64,000 bases of DNA from CAIPAT01 sp041665605 (GCA_041665605.1 JBAYIO010000006.1:1-64000), one strand, 5' to 3'; counted from the stretch's first letter, positions 17,692-26,072 are shown. The notes: generated by a model from the sequence alone, not told the origin. Numbers and translations: made by a program.

Positions 17692-18570
17692 ATGAGAAAG
17701 CGGAAATATCTAATATTATTGTCTGTTTTTCTGGCGGCGTTATCAGGAAATGTTATTCATGCCCTGCCGTCAAGCGACTCTTCTGACGTGAAACAATCCA
17801 AAATCACCAGCACGAATGAGAACGTTACGACTGAAGCCAGGAACGGTTCCAATGTCAATACCGGGATTCAAATCAAAGGCTCGACTATCAGAAATGCCAC
17901 GATTGATAATAAATTCAGCGGGAATATCCGGGCGGATAATTCTACCGTGAATACCGGAATTAAAGCCGACGGCGCGGTAATTGACAAAGCAAAGATTAAT
18001 GTTGACACCAGAGCCAATATTAATGCGGATAACGCTGATGTAAATACCGGAGTCAACCTTAGCGGGGCGCGTAACGCCGAAGTTACCACGAAAGTCCGGG
18101 CCGGAGAAATAAACGCTTCCAACTCCACCGTAAAAGTCGGCGCGGTTGAAGGCGATGTCAGCAATAAGAAAATCGGAACAGACGTCACCGTCGGCAATGT
18201 TGACGCCATGGGGCGGAACTATTCCATCGGCTCCGTCAAGTCCGATGACTACGGCGGTATCGGAAATTCATCCAGAGGCACTGGCGGCGAGCGTCCGGGT
18301 GTAAGCATCGGCAATGTCAATGTGGAAGCCCCGCAGGTGCGTGAAGTTAAAACCTCCGTCGGCTCTGATGATTTTATTGAAGGAATAAAAATTCAGCATA
18401 AAGCCAAAGTTTACAAAGATCAGGGCGGAGTTGATCCCGCCGGAACCAAGAATGTGTTTGTCAGCGCGAAGGAAAGGGCCAAAGTTGAAGAAAAAGGCGG
18501 TTCCGCCGGCGACACGACCGTTAGCGGCGGCGACTATAAAGTCAAGAAAGTTAAAACATTTGTGGAATAA
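17692..18570 (+). CDS. Secreted repeat protein, 31-residue variant of the NSGI family
   Basis: A 292-residue protein with an N-terminal signal peptide, probably cleaved after VIHA near residue 24. Residues 35-145 hold about three repeats marked NTGI/NTGV at 56, 87 and 118, giving 31-residue spacing where the sister proteins have 33. Each unit has short alternating polar/aliphatic strands (STIRNATI, AVIDKAKI), as in a beta-solenoid. The C-terminal half is unique, rich in Gly, Val and Lys, and ends in KVKKVKTFVE. It is first in the locus, six bases before the CsgG-like genes. It may be an adaptor, nucleator or cap for fibres of the other repeat proteins. That role is inferred. Confidence 0.75.
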   Translation: MRKRKYLILLSVFLAALSGNVIHALPSSDSSDVKQSKITSTNENVTTEARNGSNVNTGIQIKGSTIRNATIDNKFSGNIRADNSTVNTGIKADGAVIDKAKINVDTRANINADNADVNTGVNLSGARNAEVTTKVRAGEINASNSTVKVGAVEGDVSNKKIGTDVTVGNVDAMGRNYSIGSVKSDDYGGIGNSSRGTGGERPGVSIGNVNVEAPQVREVKTSVGSDDFIEGIKIQHKAKVYKDQGGVDPAGTKNVFVSAKERAKVEEKGGSAGDTTVSGGDYKVKKVKTFVE

Positions 18571-18576
18571 CTTTAA

Positions 18577-20166
18577 ATGCATTATCCGAAAATCAGTCTT
18601 ATTCGAATTTATGGCTTCCTGGCAGTTGCCGGGGGCGCCGCCTGCATGGCGCTGACTTTGTGTTCATGCGCCTGGATGACTGCCCAGACCGGTGACGAAG
18701 AGGTCAAAGACCTGGAAAAAGACATGCGGGCGGAAAAGCGGACTACGGTGTTTGAAGAATCTCTGGGCAGATTCGGGCTGATGCTGAAAGGTTATGGCAT
18801 CCCGGAGACTCCTGTTCAGAGTAAAAATATTGGCAATCAGACCGCCGAACAAAGTGTTCCCACCGATCTTTATGTCATGGTTGCAACCACTGTCAGTAAA
18901 ATCGGGAAGCCGCTGATTTTCATCCCTTATGACGTGCAGTATGTAATCGGGGAAACCACCACGGGCGGCGCTATTCAGCGGATTTATCCTAAAGTCGTGA
19001 TTGCCGGCGGCATAACCGGCTTTGACCAGGACATGGTTGAAAAAGAGCGCGAAATGGAAGCGGAAGGCGGCTGGGCAGGCGCGTCCGGCGGCGGTCATGT
19101 AAGCGCGGAAGGCGGACTGTCCAGAGTAACTGTCGATTTAAGCATGTTAGACTACAAAACCCAGGCTTACTTTTCCGGGGCGGTTACTTCCAATTCGATT
19201 TGCCTGCGCAAAGACAAGCTGGGCTGGGGAGTTTTCGCATATTATATGGGCAACGGCGCATCTTTCGATTACGATCTCAAACATAAACAGGGGGTGCATG
19301 CCGCATTGCGGACGGTGGTGGAATTCAGCTTGATCGAACTGTTCGGCAAGATGTTTGAAGTGCCGTACTGGAAGTGCATTGACGGTGCTGAACCCGACCT
19401 GAAGATGGCGGAACGGCTGCGCGACGAGTTCGCATATCTGCCGGAGGACAAACAGGCGATCAAGTTGAAGAAAATGTTATTCCTGCACGGTTACGATGTC
19501 CAGAGAGACGTTCCGGTCATTCAGGGTTTTGAAGAAAAGATTATCAGAACTGAAATGAACAACCGGAAATGTTCTTCAATGGCAGACCTTTATGTTAAAT
19601 TATGGAACTCGGTGCCGGTTGAAAAATCATCGGTCAGAGTAGCTATCGAAGAGCGTTACCGCGTCAGGGAGGACCGCGAAAAGCAGCGCGTGGTCGAAGC
19701 GGACAACAAGGTAAAAGCCGCCGCCGCCGAGCAGGAAAAAAAACAGCAGGAAGCCGCGATGCAGGCCAAAATCAACTCGTTCCATGCAAATGTCTCCAGC
19801 GGTGACGAATTGTTCCGGAAGCAGAAATATGACGAAGCGGCCGGTTTTTATGCCAAGGCTGCGGAGTTGTTTTCCGGAGAAGCTTATCCCCGGCAGAAAC
19901 TGAATGAAATCCAGGCAATCAAGGATAAAGCCCAAGCGGAAGTTGATCAGCGGTCAAACTTGTATGCCGAAGCGGAACGCGCATTCAAAGCGGCTGAAAA
20001 TTCCGCATTCAATCAGGCGGGTTACAAGCAGGCGCTGCAATCGGTGCAGGCGGCGCTGGCCGCCGACCCGGGCAGCAAGAAACTGGCGGAAATGTTAAAA
20101 ACGATCAACAGTAAACTTGATAAATATAAAACTGTATTGGGGGCAGGCAAAGAAAATGAATGGTAA
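18577..20166 (+). CDS. CsgG-like outer-membrane secretion lipoprotein 1, with C-terminal TPR-like region
   Basis: A 529-residue lipoprotein; TLCSC near residue 27 is the lipobox. Residues of about 75-270 follow the CsgG order: SVPTDLYVMVATTVSKIG then FIPYD (compare the AVPQSATAMLVTALKDS and FIPLER region of E. coli CsgG), VVIAGGITGFD, TVDLSMLDYKTQAYFSG, and ALRTVVEFSLIELFGKMF. CsgG forms a nonameric outer-membrane pore exporting unfolded curli subunits. Unlike E. coli CsgG (about 260 mature residues) it has a C-terminal extension with a charged coiled coil and TPR-like helices, ending in NEW. A weak Shine-Dalgarno suggests coupling to the upstream gene. The match is by eye, not by search. Confidence 0.7.
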   Translation: MHYPKISLIRIYGFLAVAGGAACMALTLCSCAWMTAQTGDEEVKDLEKDMRAEKRTTVFEESLGRFGLMLKGYGIPETPVQSKNIGNQTAEQSVPTDLYVMVATTVSKIGKPLIFIPYDVQYVIGETTTGGAIQRIYPKVVIAGGITGFDQDMVEKEREMEAEGGWAGASGGGHVSAEGGLSRVTVDLSMLDYKTQAYFSGAVTSNSICLRKDKLGWGVFAYYMGNGASFDYDLKHKQGVHAALRTVVEFSLIELFGKMFEVPYWKCIDGAEPDLKMAERLRDEFAYLPEDKQAIKLKKMLFLHGYDVQRDVPVIQGFEEKIIRTEMNNRKCSSMADLYVKLWNSVPVEKSSVRVAIEERYRVREDREKQRVVEADNKVKAAAAEQEKKQQEAAMQAKINSFHANVSSGDELFRKQKYDEAAGFYAKAAELFSGEAYPRQKLNEIQAIKDKAQAEVDQRSNLYAEAERAFKAAENSAFNQAGYKQALQSVQAALAADPGSKKLAEMLKTINSKLDKYKTVLGAGKENEW

Positions 20167-21616
20167 AATTATAACAAGATCAAAAGCTTTCCGGGCGGTC
20201 GTAATTCCGGCAGCCGGTATTTGCGCGGCGCTGCTGTTGTGTTCGTGTTCAGTGGTTGACTGGTTCAGCGGCCATGTCAGCGATGAAGAGGTCAAGGACA
20301 TGGACAAGGACCTGGGTAAGGCGACTCAAAAGCAGACGGTCTATGATGAATCGCTCAAAAAATTCGGACTGATGCTTGAAGCATACAATATTCCCCAGAT
20401 CAGAGTGCAGAGCAAAGTAATCAAGAATGAAACGGCGGAAAAAGATCTGCCGGACAGCGTTTCCGGCATGTTAAGCTCGGCCGTAAACAAAATCGGCAAT
20501 ACCGTCGTCTATGTGCCGTACGACCCGAACTATGTTATCAATGAAACGACCACCGGCGGCGACATTAAGCGCGCGCTGCCGAAAATCGTCATCGCCGGCG
20601 GGATTACGGAATTTGACAAAGAATTGATTGAGAAAAAACGGGAATTGAAATCCAAAGCCAATGTCGGGGACAATTTAGGCTCAAATTATAACTATGACGG
20701 CGGCGCCGGATATAAAGCAGCGTCCGCAATCTCACGGATGACCCTTGATCTGCAATTGATGGAATATCAGACCCAGACTTATCTTTCAGGAGTTCAGACG
20801 ATAAATTCCATAAATCTGCGCAAGACCGAACTAGGCTGGTCAGTCGGTTTCTTCTTTGAAGGCAACGGCTTTACTTTTGATTATTCATTGAACAAGAAAC
20901 AGGGGAAATACCAGGCATTGCGCCTGCTGGTGGATCTTAGCGTGCTGGAAGTTCTGGGCAAATATTTTGATGTTCCATACTGGACATGCGTGGAAGGCGC
21001 ACCCCCGGATACCAGGATGCTGGCCAGGCTGAAAGAGGAGTTTGAAACGTTGAATCAGGCACAGCAGTATACATATTTGAAAGAATTTCTGTTTTTCCAC
21101 GGAACTCCCGGCATTGAACGCTCGGCTGCCGGGGTTTCCGACAAAGAACTGGCAATCATCAAGGAAAGAATGAAATATTACAATTGCCCGGATTATGCTT
21201 CGTTATTCCTGAAGTTATGGGAAACCGTGCCGCTCGAAGAATCCAGAAAGCGCATTCGCAAGTACCAGAAAGAGCAGAATGAAGTTGTACAGAAATCTCA
21301 GGAGGACACCAGTAAAAAAATAGCACAGTACAACAGCTTGATTGAGCAGGCGGATAACCTTTACAAGCAGGGCGGATTGCCGCAGGCGAGAGAACTTTAC
21401 CGGCAGGCGTCGCTTTTGCTGCCGGATCAGCCGGATCCGAAAGATATGATCGGCCGGATTGATACTCAGCTTGCCGGCGCCCAGAACCAGAACGCCGCGC
21501 CGTCAGCAGCGCCGCAACCGCAGCAGGAACCGGCAGCGCCGCCAAGGCAGACAGCGCCGGCGGCGGCCAAAAAGGAAGCGCCGCTGAATCCGTTCAAAAA
21601 GGATACTGAATGGTAA
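20156..21616 (+). CDS. CsgG-like outer-membrane secretion lipoprotein 2
   Basis: A 486-residue paralogue of the preceding protein. The ATG at 20156 overlaps the previous gene by 11 bp and gives a signal peptide with lipobox LLCSC near residue 25. It keeps the CsgG order: MLSSAVNKIG, VYVPYD, IVIAGGITEFD, a Gly/Asn/Tyr-rich loop, MTLDLQLMEYQTQTYLSG, and LRLLVDLSVLEVLGKYF. A helical repeat region and a Pro/Ala/Gln-rich linker follow, and it ends in KDTEW, echoing the NEW end of its neighbour. The two may form a mixed pore or separate pores for different substrates. Confidence 0.7.
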   Translation: MNGKIITRSKAFRAVVIPAAGICAALLLCSCSVVDWFSGHVSDEEVKDMDKDLGKATQKQTVYDESLKKFGLMLEAYNIPQIRVQSKVIKNETAEKDLPDSVSGMLSSAVNKIGNTVVYVPYDPNYVINETTTGGDIKRALPKIVIAGGITEFDKELIEKKRELKSKANVGDNLGSNYNYDGGAGYKAASAISRMTLDLQLMEYQTQTYLSGVQTINSINLRKTELGWSVGFFFEGNGFTFDYSLNKKQGKYQALRLLVDLSVLEVLGKYFDVPYWTCVEGAPPDTRMLARLKEEFETLNQAQQYTYLKEFLFFHGTPGIERSAAGVSDKELAIIKERMKYYNCPDYASLFLKLWETVPLEESRKRIRKYQKEQNEVVQKSQEDTSKKIAQYNSLIEQADNLYKQGGLPQARELYRQASLLLPDQPDPKDMIGRIDTQLAGAQNQNAAPSAAPQPQQEPAAPPRQTAPAAAKKEAPLNPFKKDTEW

Positions 21617-21620
21617 ATGA

Positions 21621-21649
21621 TTGACAACACAATATTTATGATGTATAAT
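21621..21649 (+). promoter_or_regulatory. Consensus sigma-70 promoter before the repeat-subunit genes
   Basis: TTGACA (21621-21626), a 17-bp spacer and TATAAT (21644-21649): a perfect match in both boxes and spacing, four bases after the stop of the second CsgG-like gene. It should drive strong transcription of the subunit genes from 21713. Confidence 0.8.
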
Positions 21650-21712
21650 GTTTAGTATTCTTAATTGCGGTTTAATTCTGAAGTGTTTAATATTGATCGA
21701 AGAGGCTGATTT

Positions 21713-22384
21713 ATGAAAAAGATCATTTACTCTTTAGTTATTACTGCCCTGGCGATGCCCATGGCGGCGGGACTATCATATGTCAATCTGAAAAATTCGG
21801 ATGTTAAGAATGTAAATCAGAATGTTACCAATACCGCTCAGGAAGGGTCTAAAATCAACTCCGGGATAACGGCGAAAGGTTCCGCTATCGCGAATTCAAA
21901 AATTGAAAATACCAATCTGGATGTAACCAATAAAGCGAGCGGGGCCTCAACCATTAATTCCGGAGTGGAAGCCAATAACGCGACCATCAAAGATTCAAAA
22001 ATTGAAAATCGCAATATTACGGTGCAAAACACAGCCACCGCCGGTTCGGTCATCAATTCCGGAATCAGCGCGAATAACGCGACCATTAAAAACTCGACGG
22101 TTGTCAATTCCAATAATGGAGTGACAAACACGGCAAGCCAGGGCGGCAAAATCAATACCGGAATTGCCGCCGACGGCGCGACCATCAAAAATTCAACGAT
22201 TATCAACCAAAACTCGAATACAACAAATACCGCCACCGGCGGCGCCAGGCTGAACACCGGAATTGCCGCGGATGGCGCTACCGTCAAAGATGCTAAAATA
22301 TCGCAAACGAATACGAAAGTATCAAATACCGCAACCGGCAGCGACGCAAAAGCGAATTCCGGAATTGATCTGGGAGGAAACTGA
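21713..22384 (+). CDS. Secreted 33-residue-repeat protein (candidate fibre subunit A)
   Basis: A 223-residue protein with a signal peptide (MKKIIYSLVITALAMPMAAG) and then almost only repeats. NSGI/NSGV/NTGI motifs start at residues 49, 82, 115, 148, 181 and 215: 33-residue spacing except for one extra residue in the last unit. Each unit contains NxxVTNxA, then NSGIxA, then ATIKNSxI. It is rich in Asn, Thr, Ser, Ala and Ile with very few aromatics and no Cys, and ends in NSGIDLGGN. This fits a beta-solenoid or amyloid-like fibre subunit, the likely cargo of the CsgG-like pore. AGAGG precedes the ATG, and a consensus promoter lies 63 bp upstream. Confidence 0.85.
   Translation: MKKIIYSLVITALAMPMAAGLSYVNLKNSDVKNVNQNVTNTAQEGSKINSGITAKGSAIANSKIENTNLDVTNKASGASTINSGVEANNATIKDSKIENRNITVQNTATAGSVINSGISANNATIKNSTVVNSNNGVTNTASQGGKINTGIAADGATIKNSTIINQNSNTTNTATGGARLNTGIAADGATVKDAKISQTNTKVSNTATGSDAKANSGIDLGGN
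21857..22381 (+). repeat. Coding tandem repeats of about 99 bp (subunit A)
   Basis: Six NSGI-type units; five full units and a truncated last one. DNA identity between units is partial, highest over AATTCCGG- and ACCATCAAA-like stretches. Confidence 0.85.
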
Positions 22385-22465
22385 CGGTTGTTTAATGATA
22401 GGTAGATTAATTTAAAATCAAGTTGCAGCTAAGGAAGTTGTCAACGAACAAAAAGGGGGGAGATC

Positions 22466-23356
22466 ATGAAAAAGGCAATTCTCGCAGTAATCGTAACCGC
22501 AACCGCAATCCCGATGGCAATGAGCCTCACACAGGTCAGTTCGGGCGGCGGGGCCACCACGACCGTCAAAAATTCGGAAATCAAGAACGTCAATCAGGAT
22601 GTTACCAACGTTGCAACGGAAGCTTCCAAAGTCAATTCCGGGATAGAAGCCAGAGGCTCGACCATCAAAAATTCGGTGATTGACAATGTCAACCAGAATG
22701 TGACCAACAAGGCGAGCGGGGGCTCAACCATTAATTCCGGCATCCAGGCGAATAATTCCACCGTCAAAGATTCAAAGCTGGAAAACCGCAATGTCAAAGT
22801 GGAAAACACCGCCACCGACGGGTCGGTTATTAATTCCGGAATTATGGCGAATGATGCCACCATTAAAAATTCAACGCTCTCCAACGTTAATGAAGGTGTG
22901 ACCAACAAAGCCAGCAAAGGCTCGCTGATAAACTCCGGGATTGCGGCTGACAGCGCCACCATCAAGAATTCCACCATCTCCAATACCAATAAAAAAGTTA
23001 CCAATATTGCGGATGATGGAAGCGTTATTAATTCCGGCATCGCAGTGACCGGCGCAACGGTTAAGGATTCAGTCCTGACCAACACCAATGAAAAAGTGAA
23101 CAACACCGCCACCGCCGGCTCGGTTATCAATTCCGGGATTGCGGCAGATGACGCCACCATTAAGAATTCAACGATTACGAACGTCAACAAAGATGTAACC
23201 AATACTGCAGATGGCAAATCCCGCGTCAATTCCGGGATAATAATGAACGGCGCAACGGTAAAAGATTCTAAGATTTCCAATAATAATACCAATGTAACCA
23301 ATACCGCGACTGGCGGATCAACCGTAAATTCAGGTATTGATCTCGGCGGAAACTGA
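22466..23356 (+). CDS. Secreted 33-residue-repeat protein (candidate fibre subunit B)
   Basis: A 296-residue protein with a signal peptide of about 20 residues. NSGI occurs at residues 57, 90, 123, 156, 189, 222, 255 and 288: eight units with exactly 33-residue spacing and no indel. The last nine residues, NSGIDLGGN, are identical to those of subunit A. Asn, Thr, Ser and Ile dominate; Cys and aromatic residues are absent from the repeats. The Shine-Dalgarno is very strong (GGGGGGAG), fitting a highly expressed structural protein. It probably stacks as a regular solenoid and may be the main fibre component. There is no resemblance to curlin repeats beyond the general strand-turn pattern. Confidence 0.85.
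   Translation: MKKAILAVIVTATAIPMAMSLTQVSSGGGATTTVKNSEIKNVNQDVTNVATEASKVNSGIEARGSTIKNSVIDNVNQNVTNKASGGSTINSGIQANNSTVKDSKLENRNVKVENTATDGSVINSGIMANDATIKNSTLSNVNEGVTNKASKGSLINSGIAADSATIKNSTISNTNKKVTNIADDGSVINSGIAVTGATVKDSVLTNTNEKVNNTATAGSVINSGIAADDATIKNSTITNVNKDVTNTADGKSRVNSGIIMNGATVKDSKISNNNTNVTNTATGGSTVNSGIDLGGN
22634..23353 (+). repeat. Coding tandem repeats of exactly 99 bp (subunit B)
   Basis: Seven full units and a terminal partial unit, in perfect 99-bp register from 22634. Confidence 0.9.
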
Positions 23357-23363
23357 TGCCTAT

Positions 23364-23774
23364 ATGTTGAAAATTATATTTTGCATTATCGCGACGACGG
23401 CTTTGTGCGCAGCAGTAATGGCTGACGCGCAGAGCCGTTTGATCGCGGAAAAAATCAAAGAGCTGGATGAGATCAACCGCCAGGTGATTCAGCAGCTTGG
23501 CGATTTGTCAAAATATGAGAACAAGACAGTTTACGTCAAGGCTAAACTGATTCCGCTGGGAGATTCCAGATTTAAAGTGAAAATAGACCAGGTCTCGACA
23601 GATAAAATAGAATTCGGCAACTGCGCCAAAGACGAAAAAATCATAGTGGTAAAAGGTAAAGTCTCTCAGGATAAAGCCAAAAAGTTTACCATTGACCTGG
23701 AAAACGTGTTGCCGCCGCCGGACGATACGCCGAAAGACAAAAACTCGAAAGATAACGGAGAAAAAAAGAAATGA
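23364..23774 (+). CDS. Small secreted protein of unknown function in the fibre locus
   Basis: A 136-residue protein with a signal peptide ending near ADA at residue 22. The middle part (NKTVYVKAKLIPLG, KIIVVKGKVSQD, KKFTIDLENV) looks like a small beta-barrel, perhaps OB-fold-like; this is a visual impression. The C-terminus is a Lys/Asp-rich low-complexity tail. The ATG at 23364 follows the subunit B stop by seven bases, and its own stop overlaps the next start as ATGA, so translation is coupled on both sides. By position it could be a small periplasmic accessory, as CsgE and CsgF are for curli, but no sequence similarity to those was recognised. Confidence 0.65.
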   Translation: MLKIIFCIIATTALCAAVMADAQSRLIAEKIKELDEINRQVIQQLGDLSKYENKTVYVKAKLIPLGDSRFKVKIDQVSTDKIEFGNCAKDEKIIVVKGKVSQDKAKKFTIDLENVLPPPDDTPKDKNSKDNGEKKK

Positions 23775-24607
23775 TGAAAATCAAGCTGGCCTCAATTTTG
23801 ACTGTTGTGTTCTGTCTGTTTCAATTCAGTTCGGACGGGAAGGAGCTTTCAGGGCCGCAGAAGAAACTCAATTCAGTTAATTGCGCACGGGTATTGGCTC
23901 AGCGGAATATTGTCGAAACGGTTTACGGCGTAAAAATCCGTTTTCTGGAAGAAGTCACCAATCTGAGCGAAGGCAGCTTCCTCGGCACCACCGAAACCAA
24001 GACCGGCGAGCGGAATATCAGAGGCATTGAATTCATTGAAAAATATGACCCGAAAACGGACATTGCCCAGGTAACCGCGGTATTGAAGCTGAGCCGCATT
24101 GCCGATATTATAGACAAAGATAAATTCAACCTGGATAAATTTCCGAATCTGGAAATACGCCGGGTCGCTTTTGCTTCTTCCACTCCGGAAAACACCAATA
24201 AGCTGGCCGCACTCCGCGCCGCCGAAATCGAAGCTTATAAAAACCTGTTTAAGCAAATCGGTGGATTCACGCTGGAAAGCAACACCAAAGTGAAGAATTT
24301 CATGCTTTCATCGGATAAGGTCAAGGCTCAGGTTATAGGAGCTGTAATGGGCGCCGAATACGATGGATTCGCCTGGGAAGGCAAAGGCGAGGAGGCCGTG
24401 GCGATTGTAAAACTGCGCCTGGACCTGAAGCGTCTGGCAGAACTGCTCGGACAGAAAATCGTTGATTATGATAAAGACGCCATTGAAGCCGAAGGCCGGG
24501 CTGCGCAGGGATTTGCCGCCAATGATGATAATCAGGAACGTTCCGAACAGGCCTTAAAGAAAGCTACCCCTAAAATCAGCGAAGGCAGCGTTGACGTCAT
24601 GCCTTAA
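23771..24607 (+). CDS. Exported LPP20-like protein with two related domains
   Basis: A 278-residue protein with a signal peptide ending near residue 22 and no lipobox. ARVLAQRNIVETVYG near 34-48 and AALRAAEIEAYKNLFKQIGG near 145-165 each resemble the helix-plus-sheet opening of LPP20-type domains, so the domain appears duplicated. LPP20/FlgP-like proteins are outer-membrane or periplasmic and accompany FlgO and FlgT in some flagellar systems. Here there are no flagellar genes. It overlaps the preceding gene (ATGA at 23771-23774). The likely role is a periplasmic or outer-membrane accessory of the CsgG-like pore. Confidence 0.65.
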   Translation: MMKIKLASILTVVFCLFQFSSDGKELSGPQKKLNSVNCARVLAQRNIVETVYGVKIRFLEEVTNLSEGSFLGTTETKTGERNIRGIEFIEKYDPKTDIAQVTAVLKLSRIADIIDKDKFNLDKFPNLEIRRVAFASSTPENTNKLAALRAAEIEAYKNLFKQIGGFTLESNTKVKNFMLSSDKVKAQVIGAVMGAEYDGFAWEGKGEEAVAIVKLRLDLKRLAELLGQKIVDYDKDAIEAEGRAAQGFAANDDNQERSEQALKKATPKISEGSVDVMP

Positions 24608-24636
24608 ATTACAATTCCGGGAAACAGGAGTTTGCA

Positions 24637-25386
24637 ATGACCACAAAATTTTCTCCGGCAATGCTGATTTCTGTCTCGCTTTTCTGCCTGTGTGCGGTGG
24701 TGTCGGCCGACAGCAGTTTTGAAGATCTCGATAAATGTATAGTTGAAGCCTATAACGCCAATCCCAAACGCACCGCCGAAGTCTATGCATGCAGCATGGA
24801 AATGATTGAGAAGAGCCGGCGGGCCGGCGGACACGAAGCCGGAGAGTGGCGGTCCAAAGCAGAAAAAATGGTTACGCTGGCATGTTTTTATGAAACCACG
24901 CTGGCGGTTCAGAACAATGATTTTCTGACCGCTTTTATCTGGTCTAAACGGGGGCTGACCAATGGCGCTTCCCAGGGTGAAATCGGCGGCATCAGTATCA
25001 AAGAGGTTCATGAATTCCTGATAAATGCGACCAGAGAACTGGAAGCTGATGAAGCTGTGAAGAAAGCAGATTTCGGCAAAACCAGGCTTGTCATTGCAGA
25101 TTATCGGAAGACTCCTCCCGCAGTCAATTGCGAAGACAGCAGCAAATCAGTTGCCGATCCTAAAAATAATTTGCAGTATCAACTGGTTGCCGGCCCTCAA
25201 ACAGACGAGCAAAAACAATTATATGTTGTTGTAAGGGTCAACGGGTCGGATATGAAGATATTCAACTTCCCCGGAAAGGGCTGGAAGGCAGATACATGGC
25301 AGCCGTTCTCGACAGACACTTACTATAAATCATGGCAGGAGGCTGCGGAACATCTGTCCGGCGGCAAACAGGGAGAGAACAAGTGA
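24637..25386 (+). CDS. Secreted protein of unknown function in the fibre locus
   Basis: A 249-residue protein with a signal peptide ending near VSADS at residue 24. Residues 28-150 look helical and TPR-like (CIVEAYNANPKRTAEVYACS, TAFIWSKRGLTNGASQGEI). The last 80 residues look like a small beta domain with WKADTWQPF. AGGAG precedes the ATG. Its stop overlaps the GTG start of the next repeat protein (GTGA at 25383-25386), tying the two together. No family was recognised. Confidence 0.65.
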   Translation: MTTKFSPAMLISVSLFCLCAVVSADSSFEDLDKCIVEAYNANPKRTAEVYACSMEMIEKSRRAGGHEAGEWRSKAEKMVTLACFYETTLAVQNNDFLTAFIWSKRGLTNGASQGEIGGISIKEVHEFLINATRELEADEAVKKADFGKTRLVIADYRKTPPAVNCEDSSKSVADPKNNLQYQLVAGPQTDEQKQLYVVVRVNGSDMKIFNFPGKGWKADTWQPFSTDTYYKSWQEAAEHLSGGKQGENK

Positions 25387-26072
25387 AATTAAAACTTTTA
25401 ATTATCAGCTTGATCGCGCTGTCATTCAATAATCTGCCGGCGATGCCGGCACAGAATAATGATGCCGGGAAAAAAGCGGAAGGCACTGCCGTTGCGCCCG
25501 CAAAAGCCGGAGCGAATAAAGCCGCATCACCGGAAATCAAAGCTGTGTCAAAAGATAAACCCGCGATTAAAGCAACCGCCCAAGTAAGCGATTCCATTCT
25601 CCGGAATATTAATGAGAATGTGCTGAATATCGCGGTAAAAAATTCTCAAATCAATTCCGGCATAGATGCGTCAGGCGCTGATATCCGTGATTCGAAACTG
25701 AGCAATGTCAATACCGGGGTTTCCAATCGCGCGGAAAATAATTCCACGGTAAATTCCGGCATCAGCGTAAAAAAATCTTCCATTCAAAAATCCGAAATTA
25801 CCAACCGTAATGCTGATATAACCAATACTGCACAGAACAATTCGCAGATCAACTCCGGCATTGAAGCCGATAACGCCAGTATTAAAAACGGCAGGGTTAT
25901 AAATTCCAATGTAAGCGGAACTGCCTCTGCTCAGAATAATTCTTCCGTCAATTCCGGAATTGCCGCCAGCAACGCTAAAATCAATAATGCGACTGTCGAC
26001 AACCAGCAGGGGGGCGGCGTAAATTCGGCCAGAGAAAAATCTGAGGCCAATTCCGGAATAAATTTAAAATAA
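25383..26072 (+). CDS. Secreted 33-residue-repeat protein (candidate fibre subunit C)
   Basis: A 229-residue protein starting at a GTG that overlaps the previous stop; GGGAGAG lies upstream. A signal peptide of about 22 residues precedes a Lys/Ala-rich linker to about residue 68. Repeats follow with NSGI at 91, 124, 157, 190 and 223, again exactly 33 residues apart. It ends in NSGINLK instead of NSGIDLGGN, and the units diverge more than in A and B. The linker before the repeats is absent from A and B and may anchor or display the repeat domain. A minor or tip subunit is plausible. Confidence 0.8.
   Translation: MKLKLLIISLIALSFNNLPAMPAQNNDAGKKAEGTAVAPAKAGANKAASPEIKAVSKDKPAIKATAQVSDSILRNINENVLNIAVKNSQINSGIDASGADIRDSKLSNVNTGVSNRAENNSTVNSGISVKKSSIQKSEITNRNADITNTAQNNSQINSGIEADNASIKNGRVINSNVSGTASAQNNSSVNSGIAASNAKINNATVDNQQGGGVNSAREKSEANSGINLK
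25653..26069 (+). repeat. Coding tandem repeats of exactly 99 bp (subunit C)
   Basis: Four full units and a partial terminal unit in 99-bp register from 25653. Confidence 0.85.

Noticed and set aside
22594..23301. Minus-strand frames opposite the NSGI-repeat genes (also 21838-22287)
   Set aside because: They are by-products of the 99-bp periodicity on the other strand. They lack signal peptides and ribosome sites, whereas the plus-strand frames have both.
22634..23353. 99-bp tandem repeats as a possible CRISPR or satellite array
   Set aside because: The repeats are coding, keep reading frame across units and vary mainly at the protein level. There are no short identical repeats with unique spacers and no cas genes.
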